This document shows positions 10,821-19,279 of a stretch of 64,000 nucleotides of DNA, in pieces; the first letter of the stretch is position 1, and each line of letters begins with the position of its first letter. The notes below the pieces were generated by a model. That model did no database searches and was not told the DNA's origin. It saw nothing but the letters and a program-made list of their open reading frames with translations. A program made the position numbers and the translations under genes. Source of the stretch: Leptospira sp. WS60.C2 (lineage in GTDB: Bacteria; Spirochaetota; Leptospiria; Leptospirales; Leptospiraceae); assembly GCF_040833955.1 (NCBI RefSeq), contig NZ_CP162133.1, positions 986,001 to 1,050,000 on the forward strand, written 5' to 3'.

Positions 10821-10858
10821 AAAAACCCTTTCTCGAGACTGGCTCGGAAAGGGTTTTT
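10821..10858 (+). terminator. Intrinsic terminator downstream of mrcA
   Basis: Twelve-base perfect stem AAAAACCCTTTC (10821-10832) pairing with GAAAGGGTTTTT (10847-10858). The loop itself contains a CGAG/CTCG mini-stem (10834-10837 with 10843-10846), so the hairpin is nearly continuous. The right arm ends in a T run followed by GATTTT. It lies 31 bases after the mrcA stop and separates mrcA from the sigma-54 promoter. Confidence 0.85.
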
Positions 10859-10999
10859 GATTTTCCGAGGGGAACTGGTATCTTAGGCAATTTCTTTCTA
10901 ATCACGCAATCTGTGTACATTTTATACAACTTTCAATAGCGAAGGCGTGGCTCTTTGTCGAATTTGCGCCTTATCTCGGGATTTGGCGCATTCCGTGAG

Positions 11000-11016
11000 T
11001 TGGCACGATAGTTGCA
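11000..11016 (+). promoter_or_regulatory. Sigma-54 (RpoN) -24/-12 promoter
   Basis: TTGGCACGATAGTTGCA matches the sigma-54 consensus TTGGCACG-N4-TTGCA at every defined base, with the GG (11002-11003) and GC (11014-11015) exactly ten bases apart. Predicted transcription start is about 11027, leaving a 22-base leader that contains the ribosome site GGAGGG (11040-11045) before ATG 11049. It is intergenic and correctly oriented. Confidence 0.85.
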
Positions 11017-11048
11017 TCAATTCTACTGAACAGCAGTTCGGAGGGAAT

Positions 11049-11489
11049 ATGAAAAAACTACTCGTTACCATGATCATCCTAGCACTCAACTTCTCTGTAA
11101 AGGCAAGTGAGTCTTCTTTTTTAAATGATGATGTGAGTTCCCTCATCGGACAATACGATAACGAAACCTTGGCTGCCATTTCCAATGAACTCGTAAAAAT
11201 GGCAAATCAGGAAGAGGGAATGGGAGAGTTTGATCTCGCTTCCACTCACTATGACCGCGCCATTAAAATCCGCGAAGCCATTGGTATGGGAACACACAAA
11301 AGTTTTGCATCCATCCAATACCTTGCAAGCCAAGCCTACTCAAAAGCAGGCAACTTTTGTGAAGCATCTTCCTATGCCAAAAAAGCAAGTGATGCATTCA
11401 GAACTCATGGAATTTCAAAATACGAGCAAAAAGCTGAGATGGAAGCAAAGGAATTTGCAAAGGCTTGTCGAGTGGTGGCCGCACGATAA
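11049..11489 (+). CDS. Small exported TPR-like protein under a sigma-54 promoter
   Basis: A 146-residue protein. ATG 11049 is chosen over the longer frame from 10947 because a good GGAGGG precedes it, the signal peptide MKKLLVTMIILALNFSVKA begins there, and the longer frame would run through the promoter. The mature part is helical with a TPR-like pattern (STHYDRAIKIREAIG, then YLASQAYSKAGNFCEASSYAKKA), resembling the helical hairpins of tetratricopeptide proteins. It is predicted periplasmic, function unknown. RpoN control suggests expression only under the condition sensed by an enhancer-binding protein, for example nitrogen or carbon stress. Confidence 0.85.
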   Translation: MKKLLVTMIILALNFSVKASESSFLNDDVSSLIGQYDNETLAAISNELVKMANQEEGMGEFDLASTHYDRAIKIREAIGMGTHKSFASIQYLASQAYSKAGNFCEASSYAKKASDAFRTHGISKYEQKAEMEAKEFAKACRVVAAR

Positions 11490-11556
11490 TAGCCACAAGA
11501 TTTGCTGATATGATTCTTTCTAGAGATGGTTACCCTTTTTTTGATTCTTCTTCGAA

Positions 11557-12270
11557 TCAATCCAACTTCACGTGATGATACACGTGAGGTTGGAATTCTT
11601 TTTTTCCATACTTAGTTTTTGCAATTTCAAATAATTTCGTTTTTGTATACGCTTTGTCCGTTTCCCAAGCAATTCCAAAATTAGCTTCAACATACCCAGA
11701 TTCATATTGCATAGGGTACAAAGCATGCCCATCATAATAGTAAAGCAGTTTGTGATCCTGTAATTTGTTTGTCTCTTTTGAGAAGGAATCACAAGGAACT
11801 TGTTTTGTTAGTTGCTTTTGATTGATTTTCCCGTTTCGTTCGACTTGGCATTCTTTTGTATTCAATTCTTTTGTCAGGAAGAGAACCCACTCTCCCGATT
11901 TTTCAAACTGACCTCTCCCAACGACTTGGTGAAATACAATTTCTTTTGGATAGACTCGCCATTCTCGCCAAATTTTTTTAAACTCATGATTTGGTAAAAT
12001 GTGAATTGTTTCCTTCCAAAACAATTGGAAGTTTTTGGATCCCATCGCCGATTTTAATTCAGTTGGTCTTTGGTAGGTTCCAAGGCTAAGATCCGAGTCT
12101 CTGGGAAACTCTTTTGGTAAGCTACGAATCCAGTCGAGTTTGGGTGTACAAAAGAGCGACGTGAATAAGAAGGCTCCCAAAAGAAGAGATACTTTCTTCT
12201 TTTGGGGGGAAACAATCTGATGATAGAATTTTTGGTTAGAACTGGAAGTAGATAAAATCTTGACCGCCAT
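11557..12270 (-). CDS. Putative lipoprotein, unknown function
   Basis: A 237-residue protein with a long basic leader and then LLLGAFLFTSLFC at about 30-42, which looks like a spirochaetal lipobox with the acylated Cys at 42. The rest is soluble, with aromatic-rich beta-like segments (FQLFWKETIHILPNHEF; LLYYYDGHALYPMQYESG). No family is recognised. Its start lies 35 bases inside the 3' end of the MBOAT gene in another frame, so the two are translationally linked. A 7-bp inverted repeat (11541-11547 with 11554-11560) overlaps its stop. Confidence 0.75.
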   Translation of the reverse strand: MAVKILSTSSSNQKFYHQIVSPQKKKVSLLLGAFLFTSLFCTPKLDWIRSLPKEFPRDSDLSLGTYQRPTELKSAMGSKNFQLFWKETIHILPNHEFKKIWREWRVYPKEIVFHQVVGRGQFEKSGEWVLFLTKELNTKECQVERNGKINQKQLTKQVPCDSFSKETNKLQDHKLLYYYDGHALYPMQYESGYVEANFGIAWETDKAYTKTKLFEIAKTKYGKKEFQPHVYHHVKLD

Positions 12271-13663
12271 CCCCGAAGATTCCTAAGAGAAGTAAAATCA
12301 CAACGGAAAGTATGGGGAGTAAAAAGTTTTGTAAGGGTTTCAATTTCTCATACACAAAAGGAGAATATTGGAACCAGTTGAACATGAGTCCAAGTGCAAT
12401 GAAGGTAGGAAGTTCATCCACACGGCTGAGAGTGTCGCCTGTATTTCTAAGAGTCAAAACTCCTTTAAAAATTTCATACGAAACGCTTAGAGATTCCGCC
12501 CCTCTCGCTGCTGCCCGAAAAAACACACCAGAGAAAGAGAATATGATAAAAATGACAACGGTACGAACGACACTCGCCAAAGGAAAATGATCTGGGATGA
12601 ATTTCTTTTTTCCTCTGTGTAAATACAAAGATCTCTCGATCCAAATGAGAGCACCAAGATATGCTCCCCAAAGGACAAAGGCCCAGTTGGCTCCATGCCA
12701 TAGACCTCCAAGACACATGGTAATGAACGAATTGACATTGGAACGGAAAATGGTTCCCTTACTTCCACCTAACGGGATATAGATATAATCACGTAGCCAG
12801 GAGGATAAAGTGATGTGCCAACGGCTCCAAAGTTCACGAAAGGACTGAGAAAAAAACGGTCCTTGGAAGTTTTCAGGAATCTCATAACCAAGTAAGTTGG
12901 CAGATCCCCTTGCCATATCCGTGTATCCAGAAAAGTCACAATACACTTGTATCGCAAATGCAAGAACACTGAAGAAGATCGAAAAACTATCATATTTTGC
13001 GGGATCTAAATACAGAGGGGAAATAATGGGTGCTATGTTTTCTGCGATGATGACTTTCTTAAACAATCCACCCAAAATGAGAAAAATTCCCTTTTTCATT
13101 TTGTCTGGATCAATCGTTGGATTGTCCAGCTGCGGAAGGAAATCTTGCGATCTCATAATGGGTCCCGCAATCAACTGAGGGAAAAATAGAATGAACAAAA
13201 AATAGTCCAAGGCGGACATCCGTTTTTCGATGACGCCTCTGTGAATGTCCACTTGCACAGCGATGATTTGGAAGGTGTAAAAACTAATCGCAAGTGGTAA
13301 AAAGATACTCCATGAGCCAGAAATCTCTTTGAAACTTGGATACCCAGTTAACACAAATAAGGAATCCGTGATAAAGTAGAAATACTTAAAGAACGCTAAG
13401 TTAATAACGTTTAAAGCAACAATGGTAAAGAGAATGCTTTCGTGTTTTTCGCCCTTGTCTTTTTTTCGAAACATCCATTCGCTAAATCCATAATTGATGA
13501 GGATGACGAGAAGGAAGTGAAATAAAAAAGGAAAACTGAAATACGCATAAAAAATAAGAGAAGAGACAACGAGAAGGGGCTTTCGTCCCTTCTGCGGTAT
13601 GTTCCAATAGATTAAATAGGTAAGTGCAAATAAAATTAAATACGGAATCGAATTGAATAACAT
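12236..13663 (-). CDS. MBOAT family O-acyltransferase (AlgI/DltB-like)
   Basis: A 475-residue polytopic membrane protein of the membrane-bound O-acyltransferase family. The family core is clear: SFRELWSRWHITLSSWLRD (274-292), YIYIPLGGSKG, and LGGLWHGANWAFVLWG with the invariant His323. Such proteins pass acyl groups (usually acetyl) across the membrane to exported glycans or teichoic acids. No AlgJ/AlgX or DltD partner is adjacent; the only coupled gene is the lipoprotein at 11557-12270, which may serve as the extracytoplasmic partner (inference). Confidence 0.92.
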   Translation of the reverse strand: MLFNSIPYLILFALTYLIYWNIPQKGRKPLLVVSSLIFYAYFSFPFLFHFLLVILINYGFSEWMFRKKDKGEKHESILFTIVALNVINLAFFKYFYFITDSLFVLTGYPSFKEISGSWSIFLPLAISFYTFQIIAVQVDIHRGVIEKRMSALDYFLFILFFPQLIAGPIMRSQDFLPQLDNPTIDPDKMKKGIFLILGGLFKKVIIAENIAPIISPLYLDPAKYDSFSIFFSVLAFAIQVYCDFSGYTDMARGSANLLGYEIPENFQGPFFSQSFRELWSRWHITLSSWLRDYIYIPLGGSKGTIFRSNVNSFITMCLGGLWHGANWAFVLWGAYLGALIWIERSLYLHRGKKKFIPDHFPLASVVRTVVIFIIFSFSGVFFRAAARGAESLSVSYEIFKGVLTLRNTGDTLSRVDELPTFIALGLMFNWFQYSPFVYEKLKPLQNFLLPILSVVILLLLGIFGDGGQDFIYFQF

Positions 13664-13683
13664 GAATTAGGTAACCTTAAAAA

Positions 13684-14682
13684 TTAGATATCCCAAAGAT
13701 AAAGGAACTTAGCATTTGTGCCTGTTCCAAGAATTTTCTCTGCGATCCCTAATGAGATGGGATTCCCTTTGGAATCAGTTGCTTGGTAGATATTTTCAAC
13801 AGGAACCTTTCCTCTTTGGTAGGTGATGATACGTGGAGAACCTTGTGGGTTTCCTTCATATCGGGAATGTTTCATGAGTTCGATCACAAAGTTGTCAAAG
13901 TAACCGATAAAATCAATCATCCCTTCTTTTAATGCCTGTTCTGCTGTGAAAATCCTTCCATCACAAATCTCTTTGAGTCGGGCTTCCGAAACTTTCGGAC
14001 GACCTTTTTTCACCACTTCGAAAAAACGAGCATACAAACTATCAATGATAGATTGTAAAATTTTTCTTTGTTCAGCAGTCATTTCCGTTGTAGGAGAACC
14101 GAGAGCTTTGTTCGGTCCAGAGGTAAAAGATTGGTCTTTTACACCAATTTTATCTAAACCTTCTTTGACATTGATACCTGACATGATGACACCAACCGAA
14201 CCTGTAACTGTTGTTGGGTGAGCTCCGATTGAATCGGTTGCCATGGCAATGTAGTAGGCACCACTCGCGGCCGTGTCCATAAATCCTGCAAAAACAGGAA
14301 TCCCTTTTCGTTCTTTGAACTTCCTGATTTCTTGGTAGATGATGTCACTAGCAGTCACCGTACCACCTGGAGAGTTAATCTTAAGAATGACACCTTTGAC
14401 GTCCGGGTCTCTCTCGGCACGTTTGAGGGATTCTTTGACTCGGACGACCATGGAATCAGAGGAAGGTCCAAAAAAGGATTCTCTCCCTTCATCAGAAATC
14501 ATCCCTTCGATAGGAATAATAACGATTTTTTCTTGATCCTTTCCTGCAATGAGTTTCTCTTCGAATTCAGACTTGGTTGTAGGCGGGAACAAATTCATAC
14601 TATTCCCAATGACACAGGATTCTGTAAAAAGAATCGAAAGAAGAACGGCGAAACGAATAAGACCAAACTTTCTTAAAGGCAT
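13684..14682 (-). CDS. sppA: Signal peptide peptidase SppA (S49 family), lipoprotein-like
   Basis: A 332-residue single-domain S49 protease that would degrade cleaved signal peptides. ATG 14682 is chosen because AAAGG precedes it and a signal sequence begins there; the frame extends further upstream but would run into the divergent epimerase. ILFTESC at 17-23 is a lipobox-like end of the signal. SPGGTVTASDIIYQEI, the nucleophile in DTAASGAYYIA (Ser140), and a base-candidate lysine in SGPNKALGSP (Lys192) match the Ser/Lys dyad of one-domain SppA enzymes. Confidence 0.92.
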   Translation of the reverse strand: MPLRKFGLIRFAVLLSILFTESCVIGNSMNLFPPTTKSEFEEKLIAGKDQEKIVIIPIEGMISDEGRESFFGPSSDSMVVRVKESLKRAERDPDVKGVILKINSPGGTVTASDIIYQEIRKFKERKGIPVFAGFMDTAASGAYYIAMATDSIGAHPTTVTGSVGVIMSGINVKEGLDKIGVKDQSFTSGPNKALGSPTTEMTAEQRKILQSIIDSLYARFFEVVKKGRPKVSEARLKEICDGRIFTAEQALKEGMIDFIGYFDNFVIELMKHSRYEGNPQGSPRIITYQRGKVPVENIYQATDSKGNPISLGIAEKILGTGTNAKFLYLWDI

Positions 14683-14737
14683 ACAAACCTTTCTAAGATG
14701 GTAAACTCTGACTTCAATCATTTTTGGGAGATAAATC

Positions 14738-15634
14738 TTGCACCTACTAAAAACAAAATTCTCCAGTTTTGGGACAGCACCCACTGGAGGTGGGCAGTGG
14801 ATTCATTTGCACCTACAGTCGCCCGTTGACGGTTCCGTGATTTCAGTCGTAGCAGGACACAAGGCCCCCGATCCATTTTTTGCTTCTGGTTCTTTTTTAA
14901 TGTTTCCTTGGGTGAATCGATTGGAGCCGAATCCTTGGGCAAGGGAGCCGTTTTACCCGAGTGTCCATTGGCTGACAGATGGAAATGGAATTCCTCTCCA
15001 TGGACTCTTCCACAATCTCCCAAGGATCATCCTAGAAGAAAATCAGGGGGATTTGGAATCCATCGTCAAATTTTCCATGGAAATTCCGCAAACCTGGAAA
15101 GGGACCTTACTTTCTCAAATCCAAGTCACGGAAATTTACCAACTGTTTCCTTCTGAATTGAAAATCATTTATGAACTGAAGAATCACTCGGAGGTGGAAT
15201 TCCCCTTTGCTCTCGGGATCCACCCTTATTTTCGCTGGAATGAGGAAGAGTCGATTGATGATCTTTTTCTGATAGGATCAGGATTTTACCAAATTAAACT
15301 CGGAGATTATCTTTTGCCGGAACGAGTGTTAGATGATCAGCTATTGCTGAGCGGGGAAGTGCCACTCCTCGGAAAAAATTTGGATGATCTATATGTTTCC
15401 AAGGAAACGGAAGAGGCCTACATCGGACTTTTCTCCATGAATAAAAAAGAAAAACTCCTGATGACAGGTGGGAACTTTTATCAAGTCTACACACCGCAAG
15501 ACCGGAAGTCAATTGCCATTGAACCGATGACGAGTACGGGAAATTTTTTACATTTCCCTGGTGCTAATCCTAATCTAATTCGGCCACAGTCTGAAAAAAA
15601 AATCGAATTTTCGATCCGTTTGGATCAATTCTAA
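14738..15634 (+). CDS. Aldose 1-epimerase family protein
   Basis: A 298-residue galactose-mutarotase-fold protein. FPWVNRLEPNPW, GIPLHGLFHNLP and ALGIHPYFRW (with a conserved His) correspond to the sugar-binding strands of aldose 1-epimerases and related sugar-phosphate mutarotases. The likely role is interconversion of sugar anomers in the cytoplasm. Start is TTG 14738 with GGGAG about ten bases upstream; 55 bases separate it from the divergent sppA start. Confidence 0.9.
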   Translation: MHLLKTKFSSFGTAPTGGGQWIHLHLQSPVDGSVISVVAGHKAPDPFFASGSFLMFPWVNRLEPNPWAREPFYPSVHWLTDGNGIPLHGLFHNLPRIILEENQGDLESIVKFSMEIPQTWKGTLLSQIQVTEIYQLFPSELKIIYELKNHSEVEFPFALGIHPYFRWNEEESIDDLFLIGSGFYQIKLGDYLLPERVLDDQLLLSGEVPLLGKNLDDLYVSKETEEAYIGLFSMNKKEKLLMTGGNFYQVYTPQDRKSIAIEPMTSTGNFLHFPGANPNLIRPQSEKKIEFSIRLDQF

Positions 15635-15692
15635 AAAAAATCCATCTCTTTATCGAACAAACTGTCTAAGAAAAAAAGAGGATAGTCCCCCA

Positions 15693-15902
15693 ATGTCAGA
15701 TGCCGTAGTGAATGCTTGCAAACAAATCAGCAAAAATCTTTTGGAAATCAAATATTTCGCAGAGAAAAAAAACACTAGCCGAACTTCTGTTTACCGAGCC
15801 TTACAAGATCAAAAGATCAATGAAGTGGTAATTGGTAAAAATTCACGTTTTATTATTTTAGATGATGCGGCAAAGAAGTGGAAACCTGGTAGACAGGCCT
15901 AA
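15693..15902 (+). CDS. Small helix-turn-helix-like protein
   Basis: A 69-residue protein. EIKYFAEKKNTSRTSVYRAL (18-37) has the spacing of a helix-turn-helix, and IGKNSRFIILDDAAKKW that follows resembles the beta wing of MerR/excisionase-like small DNA-binding proteins. The assignment is by pattern only. A GAGGAT ribosome site precedes the ATG. Its last 50 bases overlap the 3' end of the opposing gene. Confidence 0.7.
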   Translation: MSDAVVNACKQISKNLLEIKYFAEKKNTSRTSVYRALQDQKINEVVIGKNSRFIILDDAAKKWKPGRQA

Positions 15903-16701
15903 ACTCTAGTTCTTCTTCCTGGAGGTTGGTTTCCATCCAATCAGAAGAGGGGAACTCTTCCAATTGATTCCATATTTCGTTTGGAATCAATTGTCGGATG
16001 GATTTGGGAACTAACGGTTGTAATCCAAAGTAAGTTAACAGGTATTCGTCACTTTCTCTTTCGAGTGAGTATCCTAACAAACTGTGATAGACACCACCCA
16101 AAGTATTGTCTTTGTGTTTGTCCCTTGTGCGGAGATAACACTCGGCAATTTTTGGGTATGGTTTTTTGAATTTTTTCTCGTGGAATCGGTAACGAATCGC
16201 TTTCAAAAAACCTATCCGAATGACAAGTTTTGATTCACCTCCGTGGATTTGTAAGTGTTTCGATTCCAATGGATTTTGAACCCCATCCATCTCGAGAAAC
16301 CCTTTCACTGTCTGTATGTTACCCAATCTGAGTTCTTTTGGTTGTTTCCAAAATGAAGAAATCCATTTGGTAAGTGATGGTAACATTTTTTTCGTTTTTA
16401 AACTTGGAAACAAATCCCACAAAATATTTGTTAGCTTCTTTTTGATTTGATTTTGAGACCGAAGAGGAAACAAGAACGAGTGTATGGATTCGAAAACATC
16501 CAGTGGGTATTGGAATTGAAAGGAAATGCTAGAATGCCCCAAAGGTTCTTTCCGTGTTTTCCAGTCCAAAACAAGAAATGGAGAAAGAGAGGAAAAACCA
16601 TTCTCTTCCCATCGTAAAACCATCTCTAATAATTCTGTTTCCGATATAGGGAGATGTTCTAAGGAAATGGTCTCTTCGTAAGTTTTTGGGAATTTCCGCA
16701 T
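15853..16701 (-). CDS. Hypothetical protein
   Basis: A 282-residue soluble protein without a signal peptide or membrane segment. It is rich in aromatic, Lys and Glu residues, with helical segments such as SQNQIKKKLTNILWDLF and the block LVIRIGFLKAIRYRFHEKKF. No family is recognised. It is transcribed alone, divergent from the LOG-rpmB-nth cluster with only 34 bases between starts, and converges on the small HTH gene with a 50-base overlap. Confidence 0.7.
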   Translation of the reverse strand: MRKFPKTYEETISLEHLPISETELLEMVLRWEENGFSSLSPFLVLDWKTRKEPLGHSSISFQFQYPLDVFESIHSFLFPLRSQNQIKKKLTNILWDLFPSLKTKKMLPSLTKWISSFWKQPKELRLGNIQTVKGFLEMDGVQNPLESKHLQIHGGESKLVIRIGFLKAIRYRFHEKKFKKPYPKIAECYLRTRDKHKDNTLGGVYHSLLGYSLERESDEYLLTYFGLQPLVPKSIRQLIPNEIWNQLEEFPSSDWMETNLQEEELEFRPVYQVSTSLPHHLK

Positions 16702-16735
16702 TTTTTATACCATTCGGTCGATCTATGATAACAAG

Positions 16736-17500
16736 ATGAATCATTTAGCCTTTGAGAATCAAAGTTTTTTATGGGGAAATGAGGCAGGCCCCATTCGCAT
16801 CCTTTCGGAATACCTTCACCCGAAAGCGGAATTCCTGGAACATGGGATCACAGATACGATTGTTGTTTTTGGATCCGCACGGATTCCGTCCCCAGAAAAA
16901 AAGGATCCCAATTCCAGTTCTCCTCTCTCCTTGTTAAGCCAGTACTATGAAGAAGCCAGAGAATTTTCCAGGCTCATTAGTGAATGGGCGGATGTTTTAA
17001 AACGGGATGTCCCTGATCGAAACCTTCACATTTGTACGGGTGGGGGACCTGGGATCATGGAAGCAGGAAACCGCGGTGCGAAGGATGCTGGTTCGAAATC
17101 GGTAGCTCTCAACATCGTCCTTCCTCACGAACAACACCCCAACCCTTATGTAAACCCTGAGCTTACCTTCGAGTTTCATTATTTCTTTATGCGTAAACTT
17201 TGGTTTATGAAAACTTGCCGGGGAATGATTGCGTTTCCAGGTGGGTTTGGAACGTTTGATGAACTGTTTGAAACCCTAACTCTTGTCCAAACTGGGAAAA
17301 AGAGTAGAATCCCAATCCTTTTGTATGGGACAAAGTTTTGGACCGAAGTGATCAATTTCAAAAAATTGGCAGACATGCAGCTGATTTCAGAGGAAGACCT
17401 TCATTTGTTTGGATTTGCTGACAGTCCCGTGGAGGCACTTCGATTCTTTCAGGAAAAGATTCGTTTCGAATTGACCCATTCTGAGGGTACAAAAACATAG
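16736..17500 (+). CDS. LOG family protein (lysine-decarboxylase-like, Rossmann fold)
   Basis: A 254-residue protein of the LOG/TIGR00730 family. VVFGSARIPSPEKK (43-56), TGGGPGIMEAGNRGA (101-115) and PGGFGTFDELFETLTLVQTGK (168-188) are the nucleotide-binding and catalytic motifs. Family members are nucleoside-5'-monophosphate phosphoribohydrolases (cytokinin-activating LOG in plants) or related enzymes. The physiological substrate here is unknown. It is the first gene before rpmB, with 18 bases between. Confidence 0.9.
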   Translation: MNHLAFENQSFLWGNEAGPIRILSEYLHPKAEFLEHGITDTIVVFGSARIPSPEKKDPNSSSPLSLLSQYYEEAREFSRLISEWADVLKRDVPDRNLHICTGGGPGIMEAGNRGAKDAGSKSVALNIVLPHEQHPNPYVNPELTFEFHYFFMRKLWFMKTCRGMIAFPGGFGTFDELFETLTLVQTGKKSRIPILLYGTKFWTEVINFKKLADMQLISEEDLHLFGFADSPVEALRFFQEKIRFELTHSEGTKT

Positions 17501-17518
17501 CGAAACAAGGTAATAATT

Positions 17519-17809
17519 ATGGCTAGAACATGTGTAGTAACCGGAAAAGGAACAACGGCAGGGAACAACGTATCCCATTCTCATAAAAAGAATCGCCGTA
17601 TCTGGAAGGTGAATGTCATCACAAAAAAAATCTTCTTGGAAGACGAGAACCGTTGGGTTCGCGTTAAGATTTCTACACGTGCTTTAAGAACCCTTCGTAA
17701 AAAAGGTTTGAAAGTGGCAATCAAAGACCACGGCGGTGATCTTTCCGCAATCACTCCTAAAAAATACGTAGGAATCACTCCAAAAGCACAAACTGCACCG
17801 ACAGCTTAA
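17519..17809 (+). CDS. rpmB: 50S ribosomal protein L28
   Basis: A 96-residue L28. It opens with [21 protein letters not shown], then [15 protein letters not shown] and [17 protein letters not shown], the usual family landmarks. The C-terminal extension is longer than in E. coli L28 (78 residues), ending in PKAQTAPTA. The N-terminal region has a single Cys (Cys5), so it looks like the zinc-free form. AAGG precedes the start. Confidence 0.97.
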   Translation: MARTCVVTGKGTTAGNNVSHSHKKNRRIWKVNVITKKIFLEDENRWVRVKISTRALRTLRKKGLKVAIKDHGGDLSAITPKKYVGITPKAQTAPTA

Positions 17810-17835
17810 ATCCACGATTTAAGTTTGTTTGTGGG

Positions 17836-18486
17836 TTGAAACGATCCAAAAAAACACCTAATATCACCGAAGTTTACCGTCTTCTAGAGGCGGAATTCGG
17901 TGCTATAGAAACTCCCCTCACATATACAAAACCATACGAGCTTGCGATCGCTGTGATTCTTAGTGCACAGTGTACGGATGAACGTGTAAACCAAGTGACA
18001 CCTGAACTGTTCCGCACCTTCCCCACACTTGAGTCCTTCGCAAAAGCGCCACTCTCCGCCATTGAGAAAAAAATCTTTTCCACTGGGTTTTATAAAAACA
18101 AAGCCAAAAGTATCCAAGGTTTTGCATGGATGGTGTTAGAAAGATTTGGTGGGGAACTGCCCAAGTCCATGGAAGAAGCAATCCAACTCCCTGGATTTGG
18201 AAGAAAAACTGCCAATGTGGTGCTTGCCGAAATCTACGGTGTGGTGGAGGGGTTTGTCGTCGATACCCATGTGAAACGGCTTACCAAACGACTTGGGTTC
18301 ACCAAAAAAACAGATCCCGTACAAATTGAACGAGAGATGATGAAAATCACTCCTAAGGAAATGTGCCGAAACCTATCTCTTTACCTAATATTTCTCGGTC
18401 GTAAGTATTGTCAGGCACGCCGGACGTTTTGTTCGGATTGTCCTCTTTCTTCCCTATGTCCTTCTTATTCAGAGTCGGTTTCATAA
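17836..18486 (+). CDS. nth: Endonuclease III
   Basis: A 216-residue DNA glycosylase/AP lyase of base-excision repair. The helix-hairpin-helix LPGFGRKTANVV (118-129) carries the catalytic Lys124, and VVDTHVKR holds Asp143. The [4Fe-4S] ligands Cys192, Cys199, Cys202 and Cys208 are spaced C-x6-C-x2-C-x5-C as in E. coli Nth. Start is TTG 17836; GTG 17831 is out of frame. The last 134 bases, covering all four cluster cysteines, overlap the opposing gene. Confidence 0.96.
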   Translation: MKRSKKTPNITEVYRLLEAEFGAIETPLTYTKPYELAIAVILSAQCTDERVNQVTPELFRTFPTLESFAKAPLSAIEKKIFSTGFYKNKAKSIQGFAWMVLERFGGELPKSMEEAIQLPGFGRKTANVVLAEIYGVVEGFVVDTHVKRLTKRLGFTKKTDPVQIEREMMKITPKEMCRNLSLYLIFLGRKYCQARRTFCSDCPLSSLCPSYSESVS

Positions 18487-19189
18487 GGCCTTCTTCCGTT
18501 TCTGATTCCTTTCTCTGTTTCCAAGAACGATTGCGGTCAGTTAAATTGATGGATTCCACTTTGTAATCCAATCGTATTAGATTTCGTTTGCGAAAAAACA
18601 AATTCAAGGTGCCAAGTCTACCATAGTCTTTGGGACATTCGACTTGGTGGACATTCGATAAGTAACGAAACCTGGCTTGTGATTTGCCTTCGACGAGTAA
18701 AAAAATGGGAAGTTCTGGATGGTTTTGCCAAGGGATGAGGGGGATTTTCATTTCTTCCTCTGGACTCACATAGACAATCCAACCATCATACTCCTCAATC
18801 TCTTTGGCGTCCAAAAGTCCGCTGATGGAACCTAAACCCAGTTTGACGGGACCGTGGTCCATAGCGATGGATTTTGTTAAGTTGAATCCATCGAAGGGAA
18901 ATTCTAAGGGTTTGTCTTTTGCCCCAAAAGGGTACAACATGTACCCTTTTCCTCGTTTGAGGTCCAAATCCATCTTTTCGCGTTCCACAAATCCAAGGAG
19001 AGCGCTTAGGCCCCCGCGTCCTTCTTCATCCATTTTTGTGAATAAATCTTTCCCACAGTGGAAAAACAAACGCAAAGGGCGGTCTTCCAAACTTCCATGG
19101 GCGAAACTGGTAGAAAACGAAAGAAGGCATCCCATTGCCGAAACAAGGCAAAGGTTTCTTCCAAGAAAGGAAAGACGGATATTTATCAT
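18353..19189 (-). CDS. Exported hypothetical protein overlapping nth antisense
   Basis: A 278-residue protein with a signal peptide (about 1-30, ending SFAHG). The mature part is about 200 residues of mixed sequence (LRLFFHCGKDLF; YDGWIVYVSPEEEM; LPIFLLVEGKSQARFRYL), followed by a charged, low-complexity tail from about residue 225. The last 44 codons lie antisense to the nth iron-sulphur region. No family is recognised. The coding case rests on the signal peptide and on the long open frame; a shorter product cannot be excluded. Confidence 0.7.
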   Translation of the reverse strand: MINIRLSFLGRNLCLVSAMGCLLSFSTSFAHGSLEDRPLRLFFHCGKDLFTKMDEEGRGGLSALLGFVEREKMDLDLKRGKGYMLYPFGAKDKPLEFPFDGFNLTKSIAMDHGPVKLGLGSISGLLDAKEIEEYDGWIVYVSPEEEMKIPLIPWQNHPELPIFLLVEGKSQARFRYLSNVHQVECPKDYGRLGTLNLFFRKRNLIRLDYKVESINLTDRNRSWKQRKESETEEGLMKPTLNKKDIGKKEDNPNKTSGVPDNTYDREILGKEIGFGTFP

Positions 19190-19279
19190 TTGTGACCTTG
19201 GTTCTAAGAACGGAAGATTTCGAAACAGAATGAACCAAAAAACCTGATCTCTGTCTAACCTAAGGGCAGAAAGGATGCC

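Noticed and set aside
10947..11048. N-terminal extension of the sigma-54-controlled gene
   Set aside because: It would be read through the sigma-54 promoter and lacks a signal peptide; the ATG at 11049 has a proper ribosome site.
10790..11048. Possible small RNA gene in the 259-base gap
   Set aside because: The gap is explained by the mrcA terminator and the sigma-54 promoter; no separate promoter-hairpin pair was seen.
14683..14784. N-terminal extension of sppA
   Set aside because: It would overlap the divergent epimerase gene and place 34 residues before a clear signal peptide.
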